Part shown: positions 44,003-52,403 of the stretch, piece by piece
Position numbering within the stretch: position 1 is the first letter of the stretch
Layout: each line of letters starts with the position of its first letter
NCBI GenBank assembly: GCA_017535315.1
Contig: JAFXUD010000040.1
Coordinates: forward strand, 41,865 to 105,864
Direction: 5' to 3'
DNA from: Victivallales bacterium
GTDB lineage: Bacteria > Verrucomicrobiota > Lentisphaeria > Oligosphaerales > Oligosphaeraceae
Length of the DNA stretch: 64,000 nt
The notes under the pieces: generated by a model
What the model saw: the letters and a program-made list of their open reading frames with translations, nothing else
What the model was told of the DNA's origin: nothing
The model's database searches: none
Made by a program: the position numbers and the translations under genes

Positions 44003-44410
44003 TCATAGCAAAGAAAGAAAATGTTTCACAAGATAGTTCTTGACTTCTGCATAAAACTTTCTTGTGAAAGTGATGAGTTCTTCAGCATCGTCTTTGGAGA
44101 TGCTATCCACACAATCGTATTCAAGAGTATTACGACGCATACGACATGCATTTAGGTAAACCGAGTACTGTTCCCAGTTTTCCTCTTCTATTTCTTTTAG
44201 AGCCATAATAGCCCGATAATGAGCTAGAGCATTCTCTGGACGATAACCATGCACATAAAGCATTATATTACAGAGTTTTAACGCAGCATTATAGGCAATT
44301 CCAAATTGCCAGTCAACAGATAAGTCATTGAGACTTGCATCCGTCAAATCCCTTTCCACTATTGCAAGTAGATTGGCTATTTCTTGCGAGTCTGTCTGAT
44401 GAGATTTCAA
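44003..44410 (-). CDS. HEPN domain protein of a HEPN-MNT pair
   Basis: 135 residues, all helical. The segment ACRMRRNTLEYDCVD matches the nucleotidyltransferase-partner type of HEPN domain, in which the motif is R-x-x-R-N-x-x-x-Y-D in place of the RNase R-x4-6-H. AYNAALKLCNIMLYVHGYRP is the typical first long helix. It begins 8 bp after the nucleotidyltransferase gene on the same strand, so the two form one operon. In such modules the HEPN protein is a toxin that is adenylylated by the MNT partner, or a partner of unknown role. Base composition is AT-rich compared with neighbours. Confidence 0.82.
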   Translation of the reverse strand: MKSHQTDSQEIANLLAIVERDLTDASLNDLSVDWQFGIAYNAALKLCNIMLYVHGYRPENALAHYRAIMALKEIEEENWEQYSVYLNACRMRRNTLEYDCVDSISKDDAEELITFTRKFYAEVKNYLVKHFLSLL

Positions 44411-44417
44411 CTATCCA

Positions 44418-44999
44418 TTATCCGACCAGTCTTTCAAGCTCATGTTTTCCTCCTTTTAGAAAAATAATAGGTGATTGCAGGACAGTTTGAACAAAATGAT
44501 TGTTTGTTTTACATTTGTTTTTAAACGATTCAGGTGAATATAGAACTGGATTGATCTCCCTACAAGTCAAATTTGCGGCAGGCAGAAGCGCCTTGCTGAT
44601 TTCCACCAGAGTGCAGGAACCGATTACAAAGAGATCAATGTCACTATCAGGTCTAGCTGTGCCAGATGCTTCCGAACCATAAATGAAAACACATTCTGTA
44701 TTAAGATGCATTAACATACGCCTGATTTTGCCATAAATACCTTCCGTTTTCTCCACCAAATCGCATAACACTGGAAACAACGTTGAATCCTTGTTTGCAT
44801 AATAGTCCGTGCATCCCTTGGCATTTTCCTTACAAACAAGTTTCAGTTGATGAAAATGGTTTAGTTCCTTTAGCAATCCAGGTGCCGAAAGACCACCGTC
44901 ACGAGCCAATTGCCGCAGATGATATTTCGGAGCGTCTGGAATAAAAAGCCGCGTGAGAATAACAGCTTTCGTTTGAGAATTGATTAATTCTTCTAACAT
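44418..44999 (-). CDS. Winged-helix / minimal nucleotidyltransferase (MNT) of a HEPN-MNT pair
   Basis: 193 residues. Residues about 1-75 are a winged helix-turn-helix (YHLRQLARDGGLSAPGLLKELNHFHQLKLV). Residues about 95-190 form a nucleotidyltransferase with the signature FIYGSEASGTARPDSDIDLFVIG, which holds the GS and two-aspartate metal motif. The ATG at 44999 follows AGGAGA. The fused DNA-binding domain suggests that it also represses its own promoter. Partner of the HEPN gene downstream (8 bp). Confidence 0.88.
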   Translation of the reverse strand: MLEELINSQTKAVILTRLFIPDAPKYHLRQLARDGGLSAPGLLKELNHFHQLKLVCKENAKGCTDYYANKDSTLFPVLCDLVEKTEGIYGKIRRMLMHLNTECVFIYGSEASGTARPDSDIDLFVIGSCTLVEISKALLPAANLTCREINPVLYSPESFKNKCKTNNHFVQTVLQSPIIFLKGGKHELERLVG

Positions 45000-45021
45000 G
45001 GTTGGCTTCTCCTATACTAAT

Positions 45022-45042
45022 GTGTTAGCTATAAATTAACAC
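45022..45042. promoter_or_regulatory. Possible operator of the HEPN-MNT operon
   Basis: GTGTTA-N9-TAACAC inverted repeat 23 bp upstream of the MNT start, in AT-rich DNA. The MNT protein has a winged helix, so self-repression here is a reasonable guess. The rest of 45000-45211 is AT-rich without a gene. Confidence 0.35.
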
Positions 45043-45211
45043 TATATTGGGGGAATGTCAAGTTACCAAATTATAAAAACAGACTTCAAACTTCTTCTTG
45101 TCAATTTTCAATTTTAAAATTGGAGGACAACTTACTTGATTTTTCAAATTTCCAGAATATAATTAGAGAAAGCTAATTACTGATAATTCCAGTAACTATG
45201 GAGAATCTAAA

Positions 45212-45997
45212 ATGTCCGAAAGGAAATCATTTACACTGATAGAGCTATTGGTTGTCATCGCCATCATCGCGATATTGGCGGCGATGCTTCTTCCTGCCTT
45301 GTCAAAGGCACGGGCAAAGGCACGCGATGTGAGTTGCAAGTCGTTGATGAAGCAATACGGCATGGCCTCCTGCCTCTATGCGGATGAATCGGACGACTGG
45401 TACCCCGATGTCCGTACCTGCCTGATTCCCGAACGCGGGTTCATCATGTACATCGGCGGCTCAAACGCAGGGTTGGACGAGAAGCTGACCCGCTGCCCAG
45501 GCGATGGCACCACCGCAAGCCTTGACCGCCTTGGCAAGTTCGAATACAATGGAAGAACCGTTCTGGTCTCCATCGGCGGAACCGTGAACCTGAGCGATTC
45601 CGCAAGCCCCATCACGGGGGGCACCTCCTCCATCTGGCAGTCACGGAACGCCCAAGTCAACCAAGAGCCCAGCAAACGCGCACAGTGGACGGACTACCAG
45701 AACCAGAGCGGCAGCACCATCAACGGCCCTATTATGAGTACAGCGAAAAAAGGAAACATGGACAGCAACAAGACCGATTCACTGCGGGAATTCACCTTCC
45801 GCCATGGCGGACGCTGCAATGCCGCCTACGCGGACGGTCACGTCGGCTGGGTCAAGATAGCCTACAAGACCACCAACGACGGCCACGACCTGGCCAGCGG
45901 CGAGCAGTGGTACTTCCCTGGAAACACCAAGTACCCCTTTGGCCCGCGGCAAGGCACCCCGCCCTTCGAGGACAACTACGGCCTCTCTTACGAGTAG
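45212..45997 (+). CDS. Pseudopilin-like protein with prepilin leader and H-X9-DG motif (D)
   Basis: 261 residues. [19 protein letters not shown] begins the class III prepilin helix (Glu at +5 after cleavage before Phe). [14 protein letters not shown] follows. [14 protein letters not shown] near residue 205-218 is the H-X9-DG motif. The tail is longer than in copies A-C and rich in Gly/Pro. It begins after GGAG at normal spacing. It is downstream of the AT-rich HEPN-MNT island and is followed by the second G-rich hairpin repeat. As with the others, no secretin or assembly ATPase gene is near. Confidence 0.9.
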   Translation: MSERKSFTLIELLVVIAIIAILAAMLLPALSKARAKARDVSCKSLMKQYGMASCLYADESDDWYPDVRTCLIPERGFIMYIGGSNAGLDEKLTRCPGDGTTASLDRLGKFEYNGRTVLVSIGGTVNLSDSASPITGGTSSIWQSRNAQVNQEPSKRAQWTDYQNQSGSTINGPIMSTAKKGNMDSNKTDSLREFTFRHGGRCNAAYADGHVGWVKIAYKTTNDGHDLASGEQWYFPGNTKYPFGPRQGTPPFEDNYGLSYE

Positions 45998-46016
45998 TGA
46001 AACGACAACTGACTTA

Positions 46017-46099
46017 AAAGGGACGGGAGAAACAGGAGCTGACAGCAAAATAACGCTCATTCTTTTTTTTTGTGTCCCTCCCGTCCCTCCCGTCCCTTT
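46017..46099. repeat. G-rich hairpin repeat, copy 2, with 9-base tandem units
   Basis: Arms AAAGGGACGGGAG (46017-46029) and CTCCCGTCCCTTT (46087-46099) are perfect. The right side contains GTCCCTCCC repeated two and a half times. It opens like the copy at 6523 and lies 20 bp after the pseudopilin D stop. It may act as terminator or transcript-end structure. Confidence 0.65.
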
Positions 46100-46222
46100 A
46101 GGCGTTAATTCAAGTTTATTAACGGCCCGTCATCGAAAATGGTCGGACGCAAACTGGTTCTCATCAATACCTGAGCGATTTATGTCGATGGCCTTTATAA
46201 ATAATTTTCTAAAGGATGAAAG

Positions 46223-47071
46223 ATGAGAAACATGCACAAATACGAGGAACTTACTCCCATTGAGTTCGACCGTGAAAAAAAACGTGCCTCCATAATCTAT
46301 GCGGCTGCGGGTCCCATGGAGTATCATGAGGAATGCAATGCGCTTGGCATAGATCCCCTGAAGGGGTATGAATGGTGCCTGGCGGCGGCAGAGACCACGG
46401 GAGGGATTGTCTTTCCCATGATTCCCTTCGCCCCTGGTGGCATAACCCCCTTTACTTCAGCAGAAGAACTTCGGCAACGCAGACAACTGAAGAATATCCC
46501 TTTCGGGGAATATCTCCCCCAGCCCCATATCTATCCGACCGTCATCAGCAGCCGTGAAGTGTGCCGTGCGCTTTACCTGGAACTCCTGGAAACCTTCTCT
46601 GAGGAGCTTGGCTTCAAATTATGCGTTTTCTTCGGTTCCCACGGGCCTGCAGGAGCGATGATCCAACAGTTGACGGCAGAGTTGGGAGGGGCCATCCACG
46701 GCATGGAGGTCATGGCAGTGGGTTCCCTGGACTACAACCGAGATATTATTGAGAAATACTATGCCGAACAGGGCATAAAAAGAATCAATCACGGCGGCTT
46801 GTGGGAAACGGCCATCAACTATGCCATTCATGAGGACTATTTTCATCCAGAATACCTGGATGCGGAAAAATATCCTCAGCACTATGGTAGCCTGAAGGAG
46901 GAGCATTTTGAAGGATGCCTACGCCCCACCCTCTCCGAATACCGCAAGTTCACGCCGTCATTCGCCAAGGAGCTTTTTGAAGTCACGGCCAAGCGCTTTG
47001 CCGCCGATGTCTCGGCAAGATACGCCCGCCTTATGGAGGGAAATAACTCCGATGAGGACAAAAAGGCATGA
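46223..47071 (+). CDS. Creatininase-family hydrolase
   Basis: 282 residues, ATG after AAAGGATG. The metal-site pattern of the creatininase/MftE/FAPy-deformylase superfamily is visible: AGPMEYHEECNALGIDPLKG (Glu, His, Asp ligands) and FFGSHGPAG (His; the usual N-G-H-G is S-H-G). The C-terminal His/Glu is probably in NHGGLWETA. These enzymes hydrolyse cyclic amides. In Lentisphaerota and Planctomycetes they often lie near glycan genes with unknown substrates. It overlaps the frame of the next gene by four bases at ATGA (47068), but the better start of that gene is 36 bases further on. Confidence 0.8.
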   Translation: MRNMHKYEELTPIEFDREKKRASIIYAAAGPMEYHEECNALGIDPLKGYEWCLAAAETTGGIVFPMIPFAPGGITPFTSAEELRQRRQLKNIPFGEYLPQPHIYPTVISSREVCRALYLELLETFSEELGFKLCVFFGSHGPAGAMIQQLTAELGGAIHGMEVMAVGSLDYNRDIIEKYYAEQGIKRINHGGLWETAINYAIHEDYFHPEYLDAEKYPQHYGSLKEEHFEGCLRPTLSEYRKFTPSFAKELFEVTAKRFAADVSARYARLMEGNNSDEDKKA

Positions 47072-47106
47072 TGAAAACAATGAAGCATCTGAACTCAAGG
47101 AAAACA

Positions 47107-48303
47107 ATGAAACATCTCGTAATAATGCTTTCTCTCTGGGCGGTGCTGGCCGCGTTCGGTGAAGAGCCATTTCTCATGGTTCGCATGATAAGGCATGGAC
47201 AGCCAGGCGTCGCTGGGACGATTTTCACAGAAGCCGACAAGGCATCCTGGTCAGTTTTGGGTCTGACTCCCCTGGGTCGAAAACAGGCGGAGCTGACAGG
47301 AAGTTTTCTAAAGAAGGAAGGAATACAGTGGAGACGAATCATTGCCTCACCCCAGGAGCGGACGGCGGAGACAGCCGAGATTATCGCCGCCAGCCTTGAC
47401 ATGACCTATTCGTTTGACGCCGACCTTCGGGAGATTGGAAACGCCATCAAGGAAACACTGCCTGCTCTGCGCAACCGTTTTCCACATATTGATCCGAATG
47501 AGAAACTGGAGCTTTCTCCAGAACGGCGCAAGGGATTCAAAGAGGAGAAAGACCAGTGCGGTGATAGGGGCAAGAGGTTTATTGAAAATCTGCTCGCACA
47601 AGGTGAAAAGGGGCCGATCCTCCTCGTTACCCATGGGTGTTTCATGTTCTGCACCATTAAGGCAATGACAGGGCAGGAGATAAAGCCATGGAACTGCGGC
47701 ATGGCAGAACTGAAAGTATGGCCTGATGGGCATGCGGAATTGGTACGCGGTGCCTATCCAGAAATTCTGTCGGCGGAATTGGTCACAAGCAATCAGCATC
47801 TCCTCCTCAAGGATCCATGGGATCTCCTCTTCATTCCCCATCCAGCGCAACGGCCTGATGCTGTCTCTTTAGTAAACAATGAATACCAGGATTTCGCCAA
47901 CGGAAGGGGTACTTCCTGGAAGCTGCAACGCGCCACGACTACCGCCCGTCAGGTAGAAACAGGGGAAGGGGTACTCTCGTTGACAGGAGGCAAAAAGACG
48001 GCAGTCGTAATGTCCCCGCGTTTCCCTCTGGAAAAGGGCAAGAAATACATTTGCCGCCTAGAGTTTCACGGCGAGGGAACGGGAGCCTGTCGGGTCATCG
48101 GTGTGGCTGGTGCCTTGAAGGAGTTTCCTCTTGCCCCTGAGACGAAGTCTTGCGAGATGACATTCAGTACTGATGAGACGGAAAAACTGGTTTTTATTCG
48201 TTTTGAAGCCAAGCCAGAAAGCAAACTTGTGATTACGAATTTCCTGCTGAGTTCAGAAGACTTGAAAGCCAAACCATCAAAAGAGGAGACTCATAATGAT
48301 TAA
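47107..48303 (+). CDS. Secreted histidine phosphatase family protein
   Basis: About 398 residues. The ATG at 47107 follows AAGGAA and opens a signal peptide (MKHLVIMLSLWAVLAAFG); an overlapping ATG at 47068 is also possible. The phosphoglycerate-mutase-type core is seen in MVRMIRHGQPG (catalytic His), ASPQERTAETAEII, and the second histidine ILLVTHGCFMF. The last about 150 residues are an extra beta-rich domain (YICRLEFHGEGTGACRVIGV) like a carbohydrate-binding module. So this is an exported phosphatase or relative, perhaps removing phosphate from glycans. It lies between a creatininase-like gene and a secreted glycosidase-like gene in one probable operon. Confidence 0.82.
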   Translation: MKHLVIMLSLWAVLAAFGEEPFLMVRMIRHGQPGVAGTIFTEADKASWSVLGLTPLGRKQAELTGSFLKKEGIQWRRIIASPQERTAETAEIIAASLDMTYSFDADLREIGNAIKETLPALRNRFPHIDPNEKLELSPERRKGFKEEKDQCGDRGKRFIENLLAQGEKGPILLVTHGCFMFCTIKAMTGQEIKPWNCGMAELKVWPDGHAELVRGAYPEILSAELVTSNQHLLLKDPWDLLFIPHPAQRPDAVSLVNNEYQDFANGRGTSWKLQRATTTARQVETGEGVLSLTGGKKTAVVMSPRFPLEKGKKYICRLEFHGEGTGACRVIGVAGALKEFPLAPETKSCEMTFSTDETEKLVFIRFEAKPESKLVITNFLLSSEDLKAKPSKEETHND

Positions 48304-48346
48304 AGCAGGTTTTTTTGAAACCGACATACCAATGAGGTAGGGTCCC

Positions 48347-50551
48347 ATGAAAAAACTGATTTCATTCCTATGGATTGCTACATCGATTCTGGTTTTTGGG
48401 GCGGAGCCATTCCAAGAGTCGTCATTTGTCATTCCCGACAACTGGAAGCCAAAGGTGATTCTTGGACGGGATTTCTGGATGTTCGGCCATATTCTCATAT
48501 TCAGAGGGGATGACATGACATCAAATCCAGAAAACTGCATCGCGGGGGGAGATGCTTTCTATCCACTGAAGAAGGCCTCTCCTGGCATTCAGAAAATCGC
48601 GGCAATGCCTGCATTTTACGATACCGCGAAATTATTGTTCTGCACCTATGATTCCGCCAGTAAAAATCCAGATGGGACATACAGTTTCAAACTGCCGCCG
48701 ATTCCCGAGCATAAAATGGATGATTATCCGATTTTTCTTCTGGGATCGCTTGTCACCCGTGCGACGATGATAGGACGCGATTATAATCCAGACAAGGCGC
48801 CAGAATCCAGAAATTTCAAACGTGTGGCAGAACAGGTTCACATGTTCAATTATGGTGTTTTCAATACTGAAGTCGTGCAGGAGTATCGGCGGAAGAATCT
48901 CAATTTCCTTGCAATAATCGGCGCGTCGGAGTGGTACAATGAGGCCCATTCCTATGTGTTTGATTCCAGATACGAGGGTGCCGTGAAATGGAATATGCTG
49001 ACTCCAGAACAGGCGGAACAGATACGCCGAGAATACCGCATTGAGGACAGAACCTTCAACGGCATCAATCTTCGCGCAAAGAAGATTTTCGAGCGCGGGG
49101 TGAAAATAATCGGGGATGCCTCTTTAGTCAGCATATTTGACGGTTCCAGTTGCGTCGGGCATCTGGCCGCCTACTATGGTGCTGGAATCATCGGTTGTGA
49201 AACCAGCCGAATCTGGCGCCACTGGGAGAACCAGATGATCTGCGAACGTGGAGCAGCCAGGCAATTCGGTCGGCCATGGCTATGGTACATCGCCAGTTTT
49301 GCAGACAAATACACGCGGGACGGGGAATTGGTCACAGGAGACTATAATTCCCTTACTCTCCCGCTTCGCGGCATAAGCCACAACCTGATAGACCGCACCT
49401 TTTATTATGCCTATCTTTCTGGTGCCAATTTCATCGAGAGGGAGTCATTTGGCGGCAAGTTGTTCACGTCGCGCCAGACGCGGGAGCTTTCCATCGAAGG
49501 GGAGAACTATGTCCGTTTTTTCAACTTTACCAAGGCCCATCCAGACCGCGGCGTTCCCTATACCCCGATTGCCCTGCTGAAACCCGCATACGACATCGAC
49601 ACAAGAGAGGCGAAAATTACCGACAACAAGCCTGGCCTGGCCATGATCAATGCTTTCAAGGTTTCCATCTACAGACAATATCCAGACGAATATATCCGTT
49701 CCCGAATTCCCAATTTCCAATACGAGCCAGTCAATAAACGGGATACGATGTTCAACAAAGCGGGATTTGAAATGGGATTGACCAATACGGCCCCCTATGG
49801 GGATATCTTTGATGCTCTTACTCCAGACTTTCCCGATAAATCCACCTTTCGAAACATCATTCCCAGCTACAAAATATCCATTCTGCTAGGAGAGTATCCC
49901 AATCAGCCAGAAATGGAAAGCATTCTGGTCAACTATGTGAAAAACGGAGGGATTCTGGTTCTCAACACCCGTCAGATCACCTCTGGTTTCCCAGAAGATT
50001 TCACTGGTATTCGTCTGACTGGCGACACTCGAATGGAGGATGGCTATCGTTTTGACCTGATTGAACCCGTCGGCGCACAAATCACCCACAGGACATCAAA
50101 GGGGACAGCCCTTTTCACGCGGAATGCGTATGGAAAAGGGGAGGTCATTGTCACCACGCCGCAATTCATGGTTCCAGATACAACAGAATGGTATGTCCAG
50201 TCGCTGGATGCTTCATCTGGAAAACTGAAATTCCCATACGTAGAGCAGCTCTTGAAAATTCTGTGCGCGGAAGTCAATCCAGTAAAAGTGGACGGAGACA
50301 TCAAGTTCGGTCTGAATAAAACTCCCTCTGGATGGTGGCTTTACCTCTTCAATAACAAAGGTGTCATGAAAATGGACGGCGAGCCCGAAACATTTGACCC
50401 GCAACGGACTGCCAACGTTAAAATTGATTTCAACCGCATCAAGGTCCAATCTGTGAAAGAACTTCGTTCCGAACAGGAAATGGCGGTGCAGAATAATCAG
50501 ATGGAATTGGAAATCGGCCCTGGCGACTTCAAGATACTGGAATTGAAATAA
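48347..50551 (+). CDS. Secreted glycosidase-like protein of unknown family
   Basis: 734 residues with a signal peptide (MKKLISFLWIATSILVFGA) and GAGGTAGGG before the start. The first half resembles a TIM barrel (VHMFNYGVFNTEVVQEYRRKNLNFLAIIGAS, KIIGDASLVSIFDGSSCVGHLAAYYG). The second half has a Rossmann-like, amidotransferase-type stretch (PEMESILVNYVKNGGILVLNT) and a beta-sandwich ending in GPGDFKILEL. This order recalls GH42-like and other beta-galactosidase-type enzymes, but I see no motif that fixes the family or the catalytic residues. It is 43 bp after the histidine phosphatase. Confidence 0.55.
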   Translation: MKKLISFLWIATSILVFGAEPFQESSFVIPDNWKPKVILGRDFWMFGHILIFRGDDMTSNPENCIAGGDAFYPLKKASPGIQKIAAMPAFYDTAKLLFCTYDSASKNPDGTYSFKLPPIPEHKMDDYPIFLLGSLVTRATMIGRDYNPDKAPESRNFKRVAEQVHMFNYGVFNTEVVQEYRRKNLNFLAIIGASEWYNEAHSYVFDSRYEGAVKWNMLTPEQAEQIRREYRIEDRTFNGINLRAKKIFERGVKIIGDASLVSIFDGSSCVGHLAAYYGAGIIGCETSRIWRHWENQMICERGAARQFGRPWLWYIASFADKYTRDGELVTGDYNSLTLPLRGISHNLIDRTFYYAYLSGANFIERESFGGKLFTSRQTRELSIEGENYVRFFNFTKAHPDRGVPYTPIALLKPAYDIDTREAKITDNKPGLAMINAFKVSIYRQYPDEYIRSRIPNFQYEPVNKRDTMFNKAGFEMGLTNTAPYGDIFDALTPDFPDKSTFRNIIPSYKISILLGEYPNQPEMESILVNYVKNGGILVLNTRQITSGFPEDFTGIRLTGDTRMEDGYRFDLIEPVGAQITHRTSKGTALFTRNAYGKGEVIVTTPQFMVPDTTEWYVQSLDASSGKLKFPYVEQLLKILCAEVNPVKVDGDIKFGLNKTPSGWWLYLFNNKGVMKMDGEPETFDPQRTANVKIDFNRIKVQSVKELRSEQEMAVQNNQMELEIGPGDFKILELK

Positions 50552-50591
50552 TAGATTCCAGTGGTAAATTTAGAGAAATGCATAATAAACG

Positions 50592-50782
50592 TAATGCCTC
50601 ACCGATTGATCTGAGCCGCGTAGCGGCGGCAAGAGCATAGCCGTGGGTGGAGCGAGCGCCACTGGCGCGAGCGAAACCCACGAGATAAGCAGTCCCCAAA
50701 ATTCCTTTGCGCCGTGCCGCGAAGCGCAGCGGAGCGGCACGGCGTAGAAAAACAGCAAGCATTATCAATCGTTGAGGCATTA
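50592..50782 (+). mobile_element. MITE-like palindromic element, copy 2 (191 bp) with different ends
   Basis: The core (GCCGCGTAGCGGCGGCAAGA, then CGTGGGT...ACCCACG and GCGCCGTGCCGC...GCGGCACGGCG) matches copies 1 and 3. The terminal inverted repeats differ: TAATGCCTCACCGATTGAT at 50592-50610 and its inverted partner at 50764-50782 (one mismatch). It ends 34 bp before the start at 50817. No gene. Confidence 0.75.
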
Positions 50783-50816
50783 TTAATAAACAAAGCTATT
50801 TCGCAGGAGAATTGCG

Positions 50817-51065
50817 ATGATTGGTTCCATATTGTTACTGCTTGGTGCGCTGTTCTATCTCATTGGCGCGATAGGAGTGCTGGTTGAAGAGTTCAAGGAA
50901 AGCATCATCTGGGGATTGTTTGGCTTATTTACTCAAGTCGCAAATGTTCTCTTTGCCATTCTCTATTTCAAACGCTGCAAACGATGGCTTGGGTTGATGC
51001 TCATTGGTTTGCTATTGATTATTCTTGGCACCATCCTGTTCACCTCAATGTTCGAAACTCTATAA
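50817..51065 (+). CDS. Small three-helix membrane protein
   Basis: 82 residues, ATG 7 bases after AGGAGA. Three hydrophobic segments: SILLLLGALFYLIGAIGVLV, IIWGLFGLFTQVANVLFAIL, and LGLMLIGLLLIILGTILFT, separated by short charged loops (EEFKES, KRCKRW). No cleavable signal peptide. Small proteins of this kind are common neighbours of unrelated genes and have no assigned function. It is 12 bp upstream of the next gene and probably co-transcribed with it. Confidence 0.75.
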   Translation: MIGSILLLLGALFYLIGAIGVLVEEFKESIIWGLFGLFTQVANVLFAILYFKRCKRWLGLMLIGLLLIILGTILFTSMFETL

Positions 51066-51077
51066 AGGATTATTAAC

Positions 51078-51863
51078 ATGCTCGAAGTCAAAACACTGGA
51101 AGAACACAAAATCTATACAGAGCGACTTGCTCGCATCTCTTTTTTTTACGCACGAAAATATCTGCTTGACCTGCTGCCTGGCGCATCCATAAGCGAGTGT
51201 ATCAAGAACCACACGCCGCTTCTTTACCATGCCCTTTTCCATTCAGAGTCGATAAACAAGTGGGACGACCCCGAATCCGTGCGCATCCTCAACAAGGCCG
51301 AGGAACTGGTAGCCCTCCCCCCTGAGGAGTTCGAGGAAGAGATGTGGAACTACATTGAGGATTACTCACACCAGCAAGCAGAGAAGAATTACCCAAAGGG
51401 CGTCGGCGTCGCGACTCCCGCCAGCTGGCACTGCGGCAGCCTGACATACGATCCCCCAAACTCCAAGCACCCATCGACGTGGGTCGCATTCCACATCGCC
51501 AACGGCGTGGGGCCTCATTCCATCTTCGAAAGCCCCGACTATTTGCCCAAGTGCTTGGAACTGCTGATGGCAGAGTGCCGTGTGCGTTTCGGCGCAGACA
51601 CCCTCCATACCTCCACTTGGCTCAATGACCGTCCACGGTGGCAGGCTCTTTTCCCGAAGAGCTGGATGGAGAACATGTCCCCGATAGTGGAGCCATTCAT
51701 CCCTGTCTGGAGCGTTGCAACCTGGGGACAAATCATCGATTCCCGAGGCTGCGTGGTTCCAGAGCGCGAGCAGGAGATTCGCGCAACAGGAAAGTTCCGC
51801 TACCAGACCCGCTCCAGCCACTGCACCTTTGCCGAGCTGGAAGCGCACCTGGCCACCCTTTAA
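51078..51863 (+). CDS. Conserved protein of unknown function
   Basis: 261 residues, cytoplasmic by appearance, starting after AAAGGA. The sequence has a helical N-terminal half (HKIYTERLARISFFYARKYLLDLL, EFEEEMWNYIEDYSHQQAE) and a second half with conserved-looking stretches (WVAFHIANGVGPHSIFESPDYLPKC, LHTSTWLNDRPRWQALFP, WGQIIDSRG). The aromatic and histidine content hints at an enzyme or ligand-binding fold, but I do not recognise the family. It lies between a small membrane protein and a DNA glycosylase on the same strand. Confidence 0.7.
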   Translation: MLEVKTLEEHKIYTERLARISFFYARKYLLDLLPGASISECIKNHTPLLYHALFHSESINKWDDPESVRILNKAEELVALPPEEFEEEMWNYIEDYSHQQAEKNYPKGVGVATPASWHCGSLTYDPPNSKHPSTWVAFHIANGVGPHSIFESPDYLPKCLELLMAECRVRFGADTLHTSTWLNDRPRWQALFPKSWMENMSPIVEPFIPVWSVATWGQIIDSRGCVVPEREQEIRATGKFRYQTRSSHCTFAELEAHLATL

Positions 51864-51875
51864 TGCGGTGCCGCC

Positions 51876-52364
51876 ATGTTTGTAACCCATGCGTTCCAAC
51901 CTGTCTATGACGGCAACTCGCAAGTGCTGATTCTTGGAACCATGCCCTCGCCGCAATCCGTCAAGCACGGGTTCTACTACTCCCATCCGCAAAACCGCTT
52001 CTGGCCACTTCTGGCGACTTTATACAACGACGAATTGCCCCATACGCCAGAGGAAAAGAAATCGTTTGCCTTGCGGCACGGCATTGCCCTATGGGATGTC
52101 CTGGCAAGCTGCGACATCAATGGTGCCTCCGATGCCTCCATCCGCCATCCTGTCCCCAATGACTTTACGGGGATTCTCGAAGAAGCCTCCATAGCCAAAA
52201 TCTTCACGACGGGGAAAACAGCCTATACGCTTTTTCAAAAGCATGTCGCCCCCATCCTGCATCGTGACGCCATCTATCTTCCTTCAACCAGCCCCGCCAA
52301 CCAGGCGCTTTTCCCATGGAATAAACTGCTGGAGACCTGGAAATCGCTCCTATTTGCACCATGA
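51876..52364 (+). CDS. DNA-deoxyinosine glycosylase (uracil-DNA glycosylase superfamily)
   Basis: 162 residues. VLILGTMPSPQSVKHGFYYSHPQNRFWPLL is the diagnostic N-terminal motif of the family that excises deoxyinosine/hypoxanthine (UDG superfamily family 6). ALWDVLASCDINGASDASI and LPSTSPANQ match the later active-site and DNA-intercalation motifs. The product should act in base-excision repair in the cytoplasm. The start is 12 bp after the preceding stop, with a weak ribosome site, which suggests coupling. It converges on the minus-strand glycosidase-like gene with a 39 bp gap. This is the second base-excision glycosylase in the window, after tag. Confidence 0.9.
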   Translation: MFVTHAFQPVYDGNSQVLILGTMPSPQSVKHGFYYSHPQNRFWPLLATLYNDELPHTPEEKKSFALRHGIALWDVLASCDINGASDASIRHPVPNDFTGILEEASIAKIFTTGKTAYTLFQKHVAPILHRDAIYLPSTSPANQALFPWNKLLETWKSLLFAP

Positions 52365-52403
52365 TTCACATGGCAATTGCAAGTTTTTTGAACAGGGAAT
52401 CAG

